A stretch of DNA of 41,616 nucleotides. It comes from Flavobacteriales bacterium (lineage in GTDB: Bacteria; Bacteroidota; Bacteroidia; Flavobacteriales_D; Sanyastnellaceae). The DNA lies in the NCBI GenBank assembly GCA_027488055.1, contig JAIYCK010000328.1, forward strand, positions 1 through 41,616. The letters run 5' to 3'. The stretch's first letter is position 1; every line of letters starts with the position of its first letter. Position numbers and translations under genes: made by a program. The notes under the pieces were generated by a model that had not been told where the DNA came from, ran no database searches, and was given only the letters and a program-made list of their open reading frames with translations. Positions 33,709 to 41,616 of this stretch are shown in pieces.

Positions 33709-35115
33709 TTAAAGTCGCTGTATGATGCCCAAGTGAAACAGGAGTTCGAGGTAGTTTTTAATTTTCTTTTGTTGCAAATCAATTTGTTTGATGCGCGCCT
33801 CGGCATATTGTATCTCGCGTTGATTGACCATGAACAAACTGCTTTCGCCATTCATGAATTTGATGCGTTCACCTTCCAACAGGGCGAAGTATCCCTCCAC
33901 GTTTTGTGTGGTGATATCCAATTGCTCTTGCAGTGCAAACAGCGAACGATAGGCGGTCAGAGCTTTGTTTTTTGTTTCTTGTGTTTTTTGCTGATAAGAC
34001 AGCCCAATTTCCTGCAACTTGATTTGCGTGGTGCGCATGTCGCCGCGAGCTTCTCTGGCCAACAATGGGAAAGAGAATTCCATTCCCCATTTGTAGTTTT
34101 CGGTAGAGAACCCTGTGGCGGTTTTGCTGCCGACGGGTTCATTCAAAAAATGATAATTGAGATTCAACTTAGGCTTGATCTTTTCGCGTTTCCAGCCCAA
34201 TTCGGCTGAGGTCATTTTCAAACTTGCGTCGTATTGGCGCAACTCGGGATTGGTCCATTGCAAAGTGTCCAACTGCTTTAGGAAATTATCATTGAGCCAT
34301 CCATCAATTTCTTGAAATTCCGCTGGGTTGGCGGGGAGTGTGCCGTCGTTGATATACACACCGGCATCGGTAAGGGAGTCGCCCTGCCACAACATGGTCG
34401 ACAAAAAATACCGTGTCTTGAGTTCATTCAAAGCAAACTCTTGATATTGCTGTGTCCTCAATCCAACTTGAATGCGCGCTTCCACTGTGTCAAATGGTGC
34501 GGCTTGTCCCAACAGCGCGCGTGTGCGCACATTCGACATTCGTTCCAAGGAGAATTGCAAGATTTCGTCTGACATTCTTTTCTTCTCAAAGGACGACCAC
34601 CATTGCCAATAGGAGTCGTAGGCGATCAGCAATAACTCATTGGTGAGAACGGCTTGCTCAAGTTCAGAATATTCTACGAAGGCGTTGGCCATTTTGCGCA
34701 TGGCTCTGCGCTCGTCCATGACCAGTCCTTGCAGCAAGGGCATGCTCAATCCCAAGGAAAGAAGTCCCTGATTGCTGGTGGTCAAACTGGGATCGAGGTA
34801 GGTACCGTCATTCAAGTCATAACCGCCTTTGATTTCCATCGCAAAGGGTGTTGGATATTTGATTTGCGCACCTTGTAAGGAATAATAATTTTTACCGTTG
34901 TAAAATTTCGATGCACTGCTGGCCTCCAACTTGGGATCGAAGGAACCCTTGGCTCGCAAAAGATTGGCTTGACCACGTTCGGCGGATAAGGACGCTTTTT
35001 TGAGCATCGGATGAAAGCGCAATACGGCAGTCCGATACTCTCCAAATGGCAAGGTATCCTGCGATTGAATGCACAGCGGTGCAAGGCAGCAGATGATGAA
35101 TAGAATACGGATCAT
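33709..35115 (-). CDS. TolC family outer-membrane efflux protein
   Basis: This 468-residue protein has a signal peptide (RILFIICCLAPLCIQS) and long helical tunnel segments in tandem, as in TolC/OEP proteins (heptad-like runs such as KNYLELLFHLG near the end). It forms the outer-membrane exit duct of a tripartite pump. It overlaps the adaptor gene by four bases and closes the TetR-ABC-adaptor-TolC chain, so it should work with those proteins. Confidence 0.82.
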   Translation of the reverse strand: MIRILFIICCLAPLCIQSQDTLPFGEYRTAVLRFHPMLKKASLSAERGQANLLRAKGSFDPKLEASSASKFYNGKNYYSLQGAQIKYPTPFAMEIKGGYDLNDGTYLDPSLTTSNQGLLSLGLSMPLLQGLVMDERRAMRKMANAFVEYSELEQAVLTNELLLIAYDSYWQWWSSFEKKRMSDEILQFSLERMSNVRTRALLGQAAPFDTVEARIQVGLRTQQYQEFALNELKTRYFLSTMLWQGDSLTDAGVYINDGTLPANPAEFQEIDGWLNDNFLKQLDTLQWTNPELRQYDASLKMTSAELGWKREKIKPKLNLNYHFLNEPVGSKTATGFSTENYKWGMEFSFPLLAREARGDMRTTQIKLQEIGLSYQQKTQETKNKALTAYRSLFALQEQLDITTQNVEGYFALLEGERIKFMNGESSLFMVNQREIQYAEARIKQIDLQQKKIKNYLELLFHLGIIQRL

Positions 35116-36461
35116 TTCGCTTTGTCGTTGTTGGATTCGGAAGTCTTATAATAATCGGGTGGAAACCCATTGATTTGTCGCCACAATTCATATCCAATGG
35201 CCACATCGTTGAGGAGGGCAATGCCTTGTGCTCCGCCACCTACGCGCAGTCCCGTGGGCCATGGTTCGGCTTGTGGATCGGGGGCAACCAATATTCGGAA
35301 TTTGCCATTTGAACTGATGTTGTTGTCAATGGCTACCACCTTGCCACCAAAGGTGCCATACGATACACCGGGCCATCCGCTGAAGAAGAATGAAGGCCAT
35401 CCGTCGAAGATGAAACGGACTTGCTCACCATTATGGATCAATGGCAGGTCCATGGGATCGACATACATCTCCACAGCTAAATCCGATTGCAAAGGCATGA
35501 TGGTTACAATTTCTTGTCCTTCCTTGATGGTTTCCCCCAAGCCATTGATTTGCGCTTTGGTGATATAGCCATCTTGCGGTGAAAGAATGTAATACATCCC
35601 CGTGCGAGCGTTGTAGTTGGCCCAAGCGTTTTGGAGTTTGGTGACTTGCGCCTCAGTGTCATACATAGCACTCATAGCGCTGTATTTCTCACTTTCGCTT
35701 TTGTTGATCTTCTCCTGATAGTCCATCGCAATGGATTGCAATTCCGTTCGCGCATTGATATTCTCTTGGCGGGCCATCATCCATTTGTTTTCCGTATCCA
35801 AGGCTTTCGCACGGGCATTTTGGACACTCACTTCGCGTTGTTCCAAGTCCGTTTCACTGATGAGTCCTTGCTTATTCAAATCCTCAAATCGTTTGAATTG
35901 CTCTTCCGCAATGCCCAAGTTGCGCCGCGCCACGACCCACTCGTTGCTATCTGTGGTGATTTTGATTTGCAGTTGTTGGATCTTGATTTTCTGTTGGCTG
36001 AGCTTGAGCGATAAGTTCTGATTCAACGCATCGATTTGTGAATCCAATGCACTTACCTTTTGCATATAACTACCCACTGCCGACTCCTTCTGGCCAATTT
36101 GATTTTGCACATTGTTCAGCAATTGCGGATCGAAATATTCATCTTTGATTTCAGATATGTGCAAAATGGTATCGCCTTTATGCACCAATTGTCCCTCTGT
36201 GACGTACCATTTCTCTATACGGCCACCGATCACACTTTGAATGGATTGTGGACGGTTGGATGGCTGCAGAGAAGTGAGTTGACCTTTGCCTCGGATATTT
36301 TGCGTCCAGGGCAAGATGAGGATGACGACACCCAATACAGAGGCAGCGATCAGCCATCGTTTCATGTTTCTTCGTTCGGTGATGTCATACACCTTATCAA
36401 AGGCCGTAAAGCCCATTTTGGCAGCTCGTGATGGAACGGGTTGATTGTTTTCGTAAATCAT
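35112..36461 (-). CDS. HlyD family periplasmic adaptor subunit
   Basis: I start at the ATG 36459-36461, which overlaps the ABC stop in an ATGA arrangement; upstream in-frame Met would sit inside that gene. The 449-residue protein has one membrane anchor (residues ~35-53, WLIAASVLGVVILILPW), a biotinyl/lipoyl-like half (GGRIEKWYVTEGQLVHKGD, ~79-96), a long coiled-coil hairpin, and a beta domain with GYITKAQINGLGETIKEGQ and YVDPMDLPLIHNGEQV. It links the ABC exporter to TolC in the periplasm. The long hairpin resembles type I secretion adaptors more than RND adaptors. Confidence 0.88.
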   Translation of the reverse strand: MIYENNQPVPSRAAKMGFTAFDKVYDITERRNMKRWLIAASVLGVVILILPWTQNIRGKGQLTSLQPSNRPQSIQSVIGGRIEKWYVTEGQLVHKGDTILHISEIKDEYFDPQLLNNVQNQIGQKESAVGSYMQKVSALDSQIDALNQNLSLKLSQQKIKIQQLQIKITTDSNEWVVARRNLGIAEEQFKRFEDLNKQGLISETDLEQREVSVQNARAKALDTENKWMMARQENINARTELQSIAMDYQEKINKSESEKYSAMSAMYDTEAQVTKLQNAWANYNARTGMYYILSPQDGYITKAQINGLGETIKEGQEIVTIMPLQSDLAVEMYVDPMDLPLIHNGEQVRFIFDGWPSFFFSGWPGVSYGTFGGKVVAIDNNISSNGKFRILVAPDPQAEPWPTGLRVGGGAQGIALLNDVAIGYELWRQINGFPPDYYKTSESNNDKAK

Positions 36462-38134
36462 GAGTGAGTCGTTTGGGGAATGAGTTGTCCGTTTTGCAAC
36501 ACATAAGTTTGCATGCAACGCGATGAAATGGTGGGGTCATTGCTGATCACGATGGTGGTGATGTCCTTGCAATGAGCAAAGAGCAGTTGATAGAAAAGTT
36601 CGCGTTCATTTTGACTTTGCATCATGGGCGAATCTTCGATCAACAACATGCGAGGCTTGCCTGCAAATATGCGCGCCAACATCAAGCGCCTGCGGATATG
36701 ACCGGGCAAACCTTGACCCTCAGGTGTGAGCATCGTGGCGAGGCCTTGTGGCTGGTGCATGAACCAGTTTTTAAGTTCCACTTTGTGCAGCGCATCCATC
36801 GTGGCCTTTAAGTCGATACTCGGTCGGCCGCAAGAGATATTGTCGTAGATGCTGCCGGCAAAGATTTCATTTTCACTGAAGTTTTCACCGATTTGTGCGC
36901 GCAAGGTGTGAAGTTCAATGGCTTTTAAGGAAAGTTGATTGTACGCAATGGTTCCTGAATAGTCTTCATAATAACCCGATAGCAATCGAATCAAAGTGGT
37001 TTTGCCGCTGCCATCATCTCCCTGAATGCATATCGTTTCGCCCGGCTTGACATGCAGCTGCACGCCGCTTAACAGGGGTTTTTGCGCATCGTGAAATTGA
37101 AATTGCAAGTCCTTCACCTCAAGCAGGAGAGCAGATGTCGCATCGTCTTGAAGTGGTGTTCCGCTGCTTCGTTCCAAAGGCAAATCCAATGCTCCGCCCA
37201 GTTTGTCAAGCGAAGTGAGTACATCGTACACCGTGCTCATATTGAGAATGATTTTTTCAATGGAATTGATCAACAAGAGGATGATGATCTCTGCAGCAAC
37301 GAATTGTCCAATGTTGATCAGATTGTTCACCACCAATATACTTCCGAGCACGATCAGCATGCCCGCGAGTATGAGTTTGAAAAGAATGAGGACGCGGTAT
37401 TGACGCATCAATATTTGAAAATGCGCATTGCGTGATTTCAAATAAGCGACAGTGAGTTCATTGGTGCGCTCTACAGGTAATATGCTGTCACCTGCCAATT
37501 TGAAGGAACGCAAGGCACGGCCCACCTCTTGGAGCCAATACGCCACCTTGTATTTGTATTTACTTTCTTGCATGCTCGTGCTCAATCCCTTTGGGCCAGA
37601 GTATTTGAAAAAGGCCATGATGATGACGGTGATGATAGCGGCAAGGATTAAGAATGTAGGATGGTAAAGCGTGAGTATGATCACACCGAATATCACTTGG
37701 ATGATCGCAGCCGAAAAGTCGATCAACATTTTTGAAATCCCTTTTTGTATAGTGACGATTTCAAAGAAGCGATTCAAGGTTTCAGGCATATAGCGGTGGT
37801 CCAGGTCTTTCAATGAGAGCCTTGGCAAGCGATCTGCAAAGTGAAAGGCTGTATTAACAAACAAGCGTTGCTCGATGGTTTCTGTGACCGTGAGTTGTTT
37901 CAATTGGAGATAACCGCCAATGAGAATGCCTCCGAGCACAAAGGCCACGAGCATATACCATGATGTGCTCAGTTGTCCTGCCTGAAGGAAGGTAATAATG
38001 GCCTGAATCCCAAGTGGCAATGAAAGGCCCACAAGGCCTTGGAAAATACCGAACGTATAGATGCTCCGGACCTCTTGCCTTTCGGCCTGAAGTAGCTGCA
38101 TCAATCGTTTCCATGCGGTGGTTGCTGAGCTCAT
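36458..38134 (-). CDS. ABC exporter half-transporter with atypical ATPase motifs
   Basis: Of 558 residues, the first ~320 hold about six membrane segments and the rest an ATPase domain. Walker A is GDDGSGKTTL (~372). The rest is unusual: the LSGGQ-type signature is replaced by LPGHIRRR (~478), Walker B reads MLLIEDSP with the Asp-Glu pair in reversed order (~498), and the H-loop has ISNDP with Asn in place of His (~531). The domain may be slow or use modified catalysis, or another subunit may complete the active site. It overlaps the TetR gene and the adaptor gene by four bases each. It should export an unknown substrate through the adaptor and TolC. Confidence 0.85.
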   Translation of the reverse strand: MSSATTAWKRLMQLLQAERQEVRSIYTFGIFQGLVGLSLPLGIQAIITFLQAGQLSTSWYMLVAFVLGGILIGGYLQLKQLTVTETIEQRLFVNTAFHFADRLPRLSLKDLDHRYMPETLNRFFEIVTIQKGISKMLIDFSAAIIQVIFGVIILTLYHPTFLILAAIITVIIMAFFKYSGPKGLSTSMQESKYKYKVAYWLQEVGRALRSFKLAGDSILPVERTNELTVAYLKSRNAHFQILMRQYRVLILFKLILAGMLIVLGSILVVNNLINIGQFVAAEIIILLLINSIEKIILNMSTVYDVLTSLDKLGGALDLPLERSSGTPLQDDATSALLLEVKDLQFQFHDAQKPLLSGVQLHVKPGETICIQGDDGSGKTTLIRLLSGYYEDYSGTIAYNQLSLKAIELHTLRAQIGENFSENEIFAGSIYDNISCGRPSIDLKATMDALHKVELKNWFMHQPQGLATMLTPEGQGLPGHIRRRLMLARIFAGKPRMLLIEDSPMMQSQNERELFYQLLFAHCKDITTIVISNDPTISSRCMQTYVLQNGQLIPQTTHS

Positions 38135-38811
38135 TTTTTGGTGGTGCTTTTTAATAGGTGGGTAGTGATAAATTGAACCATTTCGGTGTCTTTCATTTTG
38201 ATTTCACTCAATTGGGGAAGGTGCAATTGAAGGTACATCTGGTGGTGTACACTTTCAATGATCATGACGGCCAGGGCTTTGGGTTGAGCGCAATGCTTGA
38301 TTGCCGACTGAATGATATCGGACAGCCGCGCACACAAAAAGCTATACGCGCTGAGATATCCTTCTTTGTCGGATTTACTGAGTTCTACGGGGACAAAGGC
38401 CTTGAATCCTTCGGTCAAGACAAGTCGCTGCAACTTGGATTCATCGAGGTATTTAGTGCGCGGATTGTCTTTCACCCAGGTGCTGATTTCCAACAATGCT
38501 TTTTCCAAACGCTGTTGTGGGTCTTGGATGTTGGCCGTGGCGAAGGCAATGCGCCATTCCAGATGACTCCAATGCCAAGAGGCCAGATACATCGCCAACT
38601 GGTGCTTGTTTTGAAAGTACCGATAGATGGTACTCTCCGTGGACTTCAAAACCTGTGCGAGCTTTTTGAAAGTAAAATGATCAAGGCCCGAAGTGGCGAT
38701 CATGTCTACCGACTGACGCACGATCTCCAATCCAATGGTAGACGACTGCGGATCTTTGAGGTAGAGCCGCTGATCCAGGACAATGGAAATATGAGTGGAT
38801 AAATGTTGCAT
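38131..38811 (-). CDS. TetR/AcrR family transcriptional regulator
   Basis: This 226-residue protein has an N-terminal helix-turn-helix (residues ~28-75, with FTFKKLAQVLKSTESTIYRYFQNKHQL) as in TetR regulators, and a larger helical ligand-binding region. The ATPase gene starts within its last codons (ATGA), so it is cotranscribed with the exporter it probably represses. Candidate operator repeats lie in the 118 bases upstream. The inducer is unknown. Confidence 0.9.
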   Translation of the reverse strand: MQHLSTHISIVLDQRLYLKDPQSSTIGLEIVRQSVDMIATSGLDHFTFKKLAQVLKSTESTIYRYFQNKHQLAMYLASWHWSHLEWRIAFATANIQDPQQRLEKALLEISTWVKDNPRTKYLDESKLQRLVLTEGFKAFVPVELSKSDKEGYLSAYSFLCARLSDIIQSAIKHCAQPKALAVMIIESVHHQMYLQLHLPQLSEIKMKDTEMVQFITTHLLKSTTKK

Positions 38812-38822
38812 GTTTAATAGCT

Positions 38823-38891
38823 ATTGTAATGGTATGGAACAATTACTATGCCGATTTGTTCAATTACACACTATAGCAATAGTAATACTAT
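38823..38891. promoter_or_regulatory. Repeated ATAGTAAT-type motif, candidate TetR operators
   Basis: Three related elements lie just upstream of the TetR gene: ATTGTAATGGTAT (38823-38835), ATTACTAT on the opposite orientation (38842-38849), and ATAGTAATACTAT (38879-38891). The second is the exact reverse complement of the first eight bases of the third. An ACTAT-AGCA-ATAGT inverted repeat (38870-38883) overlaps the third. The spacing suits autoregulation of the exporter operon. Confidence 0.4.
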
Positions 38892-38929
38892 CGAAAATGT
38901 ACGTAAGTACATGCAATTCAGCGAGCGAA

Positions 38930-39958
38930 CTATTTTGACTGGTAATAGGTGCGCACGCCATTTCGTCCGGATTCGATCAATCTGTTTTTTTGATCGGCAC
39001 TCAACCGTTTGACCTTTGGCCCAATTTGGGCGTCGGAGATCGACACGGTGCGTCGCCAGTCGTCCTCGGTGAGGAAGGCGCGATTCAGATTTTCTTTGGT
39101 GATATTATACAGTGATTTCATCAAATCCGAGGTGGATTGGATGTCTTGATAACACAATTGATGATCCAACTGATCCCTCTGAATTTGCTCATCCGAGTCG
39201 ATCCGCAACCCCAAGGTATGGGCTACGTGCAATTGGCCTGAAGCGTCCAAGGTGTCAAATGCGTTGATGCAGAAATTGGCGGTGAATCCACCGTCCAAAC
39301 ACAAATGGTATGCGGGACCCAGTGGCACGTTCTCAGCCACTTTGCCTGCCATATCGATGGTGATGGGTTCAAAATAAAACGGCACTGCCATGCTGGCTCG
39401 AACGGCATCCACAATACGCATGTGCGGAAAGGTACTTGCACTGAACAACAAAGTGCATTGGTGATTCATGCTGGTAGCTGCCACTGTCAAAGCGTGATAC
39501 TGCGGCTGTTTGGCGGCGCGCGCTGCGAGTTCTGCGAATGTGAGATCCGCATTGCCTGCTTTATGTGCAATAAGGGTTTCAATCCAATTCAGAAAAGCAT
39601 CGCCCTTGTACCATCCTAATTTTTTCTTCAATCGATAAAAGCCGCCAATCGTGCGACCTCCGCCATCGTTGAATTTTTGAAAGTCGGTTTCGCCGATCAA
39701 TTCGAATATTTCGGTGGGGCTGTATCCCACTGCATACAAGGCGGCGGTGATGGCCCCGCTGCTTGTTCCGGCCACGGCCTGCACGGATTGTGTGAGCCCG
39801 CGCTCTTCGAGTTCCATCAGTGCCCCGCAATAAGCAATGCCTCGGATACCGGCACCTTCAAATACGAGATAGTCGACTGGTTTGGCCTGCGACAAGGCTG
39901 CACTCCAAGGCACAAGTGCACACAGGAGGATGAAAGGGATGTAGCGGAACGATGGCAT
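38930..39958 (-). CDS. Patatin-like phospholipase, secreted
   Basis: The frame opens further upstream, but the ATG at 39956-39958 starts a signal peptide (SFRYIPFILLCALVPWSAALS), for 342 residues. Patatin motifs are clear: the oxyanion glycine motif GAGIRG (35-40), the nucleophile elbow GTSSG with Ser67 (64-68), and the catalytic Asp in LDGGF (D222). It should hydrolyse acyl esters in the envelope or outside. It is divergent from cutC. The other patatin-like gene at the right edge is on the same strand. Confidence 0.88.
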   Translation of the reverse strand: MPSFRYIPFILLCALVPWSAALSQAKPVDYLVFEGAGIRGIAYCGALMELEERGLTQSVQAVAGTSSGAITAALYAVGYSPTEIFELIGETDFQKFNDGGGRTIGGFYRLKKKLGWYKGDAFLNWIETLIAHKAGNADLTFAELAARAAKQPQYHALTVAATSMNHQCTLLFSASTFPHMRIVDAVRASMAVPFYFEPITIDMAGKVAENVPLGPAYHLCLDGGFTANFCINAFDTLDASGQLHVAHTLGLRIDSDEQIQRDQLDHQLCYQDIQSTSDLMKSLYNITKENLNRAFLTEDDWRRTVSISDAQIGPKVKRLSADQKNRLIESGRNGVRTYYQSK

Positions 39959-40052
39959 AGGGGAAGGGCAACTAAGGGTGATTGTAATTTTGTAAAAATA
40001 CACTTGAATTTCCATTCGAAGGACTTTTGAAACCATCTACATTTGAGCTGCA

Positions 40053-40799
40053 ATGAAACCAAATCATCCAATACAACCGATCGTAGAAGTCGTAGCGACT
40101 TCGTTGGACTCGTGTATCGCAGCCGCCCAAGGCGGAGCCAAACGCATTGAATTGTGTGCGGCCTTATCGACAGCAGGCATTACGCCCAATAGCGCTTTGC
40201 TCCGAGCTGTCAAGCAAGCCGTTGATCTGCCTGTGGCGGTCATGATTCGTCCGCGCGAAGGTGACTTTATATACAATGCAGCCGAAGTGGCGCTGATGGA
40301 GGCCGAGATGGAAATGTGCCGCGAGGCGGGTGCCGATGCCTTTGTGCTCGGGGTCTTGGATGAAAAAGGCGAAATCGACCATAAGCTGCTGGCCCATTTC
40401 ATGCGACGCGCCAATGGGTTGCCTTTGGTGTTTCATCGCGCATTTGATTTGACGTCGGACCATGGTGCTTCTTTAGAAACCTTGATCGATCATGGATGTG
40501 TGCGTGTGCTCACAAGCGGCGGCGCTGCGACGGGCAATGCAGGGAAACATGCGTTGTTTGCGTTGGCCGAGCAGTCTGCGGGTCGCATCGAGGTGATGCC
40601 CGGGGGCGGTTTGCGCGAAGAGTCGTTTGAGGAAGTGTTGCATCCGCTTATTCACCAATACCATCTCAGCGGTCGCGCCGAGGTTCGGAGCCCTTTTCAA
40701 GCGACTTTGTTCGATATGAATCGCATGGAAACCCAAGCCGAAATCATCGCACGGGTCGTCGAAAAAGTAGAAAGCTATTTCAATCGCTCGCAGAATTGA
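40053..40799 (+). CDS. cutC: Copper homeostasis protein CutC family
   Basis: This 248-residue TIM-barrel protein of the CutC family has EVVATSLDSCIAAAQGGAKRIELC near the start, VMIRPREGDFIYN, LPLVFHRAFDLT, GCVRVLTSGGAATG and VMPGGGLRE. CutC is linked to copper tolerance in Escherichia coli, but its biochemical activity is unsettled; in Bacteroidota it may act on other substrates. The start at 40053 leaves 94 bases to the divergent patatin gene. It converges with the right-edge gene across seven bases. Confidence 0.9.
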   Translation: MKPNHPIQPIVEVVATSLDSCIAAAQGGAKRIELCAALSTAGITPNSALLRAVKQAVDLPVAVMIRPREGDFIYNAAEVALMEAEMEMCREAGADAFVLGVLDEKGEIDHKLLAHFMRRANGLPLVFHRAFDLTSDHGASLETLIDHGCVRVLTSGGAATGNAGKHALFALAEQSAGRIEVMPGGGLREESFEEVLHPLIHQYHLSGRAEVRSPFQATLFDMNRMETQAEIIARVVEKVESYFNRSQN

Positions 40800-40806
40800 G
40801 CGGGGC

Positions 40807-41616
40807 CTAGTGTCCAAGCAAAGCCTGCAATCGCTGCAACTCGGCTCGATAAAACGGGTCGCGGAGGGCCGTTCGAATCCATAGCTTTTCACTGTTGGTC
40901 AAGTGCCAGCTCAGCGAAACATTGCCTTGCTTGTGTTGATTGAGCTGAAAGGTGATCAACTCGATCTTGTCGTTAAAAGTTCCTTGCAAATAGGCAAGCA
41001 TTTGTTCCCCGTTGTAATCATGTGTCTTGGTGATATTGCCATAGATGCCGCCAATGGGACCACTGATGGTATTGACAATGCTCACACTGGGGTCATCCAA
41101 GTCTTTGTTTTTGGGCAGGTCTCTCACCTGTACAATGATCACCCCCGAGGTGTTCTCATTGATCCAATCTTCGAAGGTGGAGATAAATTGCAAGGTGGTT
41201 TTCCAACCAAAGTTGTCGCGGATACCTGCATCCATCAACTCGATCACGGGTTGGGTGGGCAAGGTGGTGGTAGGCAACACATAAGGGAAGGTGGCATTCA
41301 TCCGCAGGGCGCTGATGAACTGGAGGTTGTCGGCCTGATGTGATTTGAATATTTTTCTGAACTCGAGGTCTTCGGGCAATGGATTTTTTTCGCCATTCAG
41401 TTTGAATGCGCTGGTCAAATAAGCGATGGGCTGCGAGGAGATGAGCATGCGTCGGCCATCCTTCAAGATAGTGGGCGACAAAATCATCATGGGCATTTGA
41501 GCCATGCGCTCAGCCTGCGCGTAATCGATGAGGCGGCGGTCGAAAATGCTCTGCGTATTTCTTCTCAGTTGTTGCTCAAAGGCATATCCGCGGTCGCGTG
41601 TGTAGGAGTATGGACC
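40807..41616 (-). CDS. Patatin-like phospholipase, C-terminal part
   Basis: The frame is open to the window edge, so the start is missing; 269 residues are visible. The upstream extension reads YTRDRGYAFEQQLRRNTQS, then the familiar patatin C-terminal pattern follows: ISALRMNATFPYVLP and ELMDAGIRDNFGW, where the D of DAG is the likely catalytic Asp. The Ser elbow lies outside the window. The protein looks larger than the neighbour at 38930 and is probably the long patatin family of Bacteroidota. It ends seven bases after the convergent cutC. Confidence 0.72.
   Translation of the reverse strand, partial: GPYSYTRDRGYAFEQQLRRNTQSIFDRRLIDYAQAERMAQMPMMILSPTILKDGRRMLISSQPIAYLTSAFKLNGEKNPLPEDLEFRKIFKSHQADNLQFISALRMNATFPYVLPTTTLPTQPVIELMDAGIRDNFGWKTTLQFISTFEDWINENTSGVIIVQVRDLPKNKDLDDPSVSIVNTISGPIGGIYGNITKTHDYNGEQMLAYLQGTFNDKIELITFQLNQHKQGNVSLSWHLTNSEKLWIRTALRDPFYRAELQRLQALLGH

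Noticed and set aside
1-41616. CRISPR arrays, tRNA or rRNA genes, transposases and prophage genes
   Set aside because: I saw no regularly spaced repeats, no tRNA-like cloverleaf in the gaps, and no transposase or phage motifs.

Overview
The window looks like chromosomal DNA of a Gram-negative Bacteroidota bacterium. The evidence is a lipid A gene (lpxH-like), two proteins ending in type IX secretion sorting domains, a PIN-PhoH ATPase, a DUF6913 gene joined to dapA, a GH92 lipoprotein, a TolC/HlyD/ABC export set, and almost no Shine-Dalgarno sequences. One promoter resembles the Bacteroidota TTTG / TAnnTTTG consensus. A finer taxonomic call is not justified from the sequence alone. I see no tRNA, rRNA, CRISPR array, insertion sequence or prophage, so this is mostly ordinary chromosome with several unusual cassettes.

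Layout. 1-311: tail of a probable polysaccharide deacetylase. 369-4169 (minus): M1 metallopeptidase with a barrel-like C-terminal half, then LpxH. 4170-4596: AT-rich spacer with a doubtful small ORF. 4597-6030: PhoH. 6160-8139 (minus): pentaheme cytochrome with a T9SS tail. 8287-8583 (minus): DUF721. 8638-13183 (minus): apparent five-gene operon of TrmH methyltransferase, MATE exporter, group III truncated hemoglobin, Tat-exported flavin amine oxidase and a small outer-membrane protein. 13285-13557 (minus): HU. 13906-14502: cupredoxin with a T9SS tail. 14566-17077 (minus): APC permease overlapping a PagL-like protein. 17187-17915 (minus): unknown. 18140-19578: DUF6913-dapA. 19977-21089: AlkC-like alkylation repair. 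21128-26928 (minus): DEAD helicase, DinB, GH92 and aminotransferase in close series. 27097-31029 (plus): thioesterase, YkgJ-type cysteine-cluster protein, arsenosugar-type ArsM, an unusual radical SAM protein and a lipoprotein. 31062-32903: a divergent pair of unknowns. 32920-38811 (minus): TetR, ABC, HlyD and TolC joined by ATGA overlaps, followed by an orphan RluA-associated N-terminal domain. 38930-41616: two patatin-like genes on the minus strand flanking cutC on the plus strand.

The most interesting functional groups are three. The first is the ArsM gene next to a Cys-rich radical SAM enzyme that is not the usual ArsS, which could be an alternative organoarsenical route. The second is the operon combining a truncated globin with an exported amine oxidase and a MATE pump. 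The third is the TetR-controlled tripartite exporter whose ATPase has altered signature, Walker B and H-loop motifs. No single system can be shown from sequence alone to be new. These are the best candidates.
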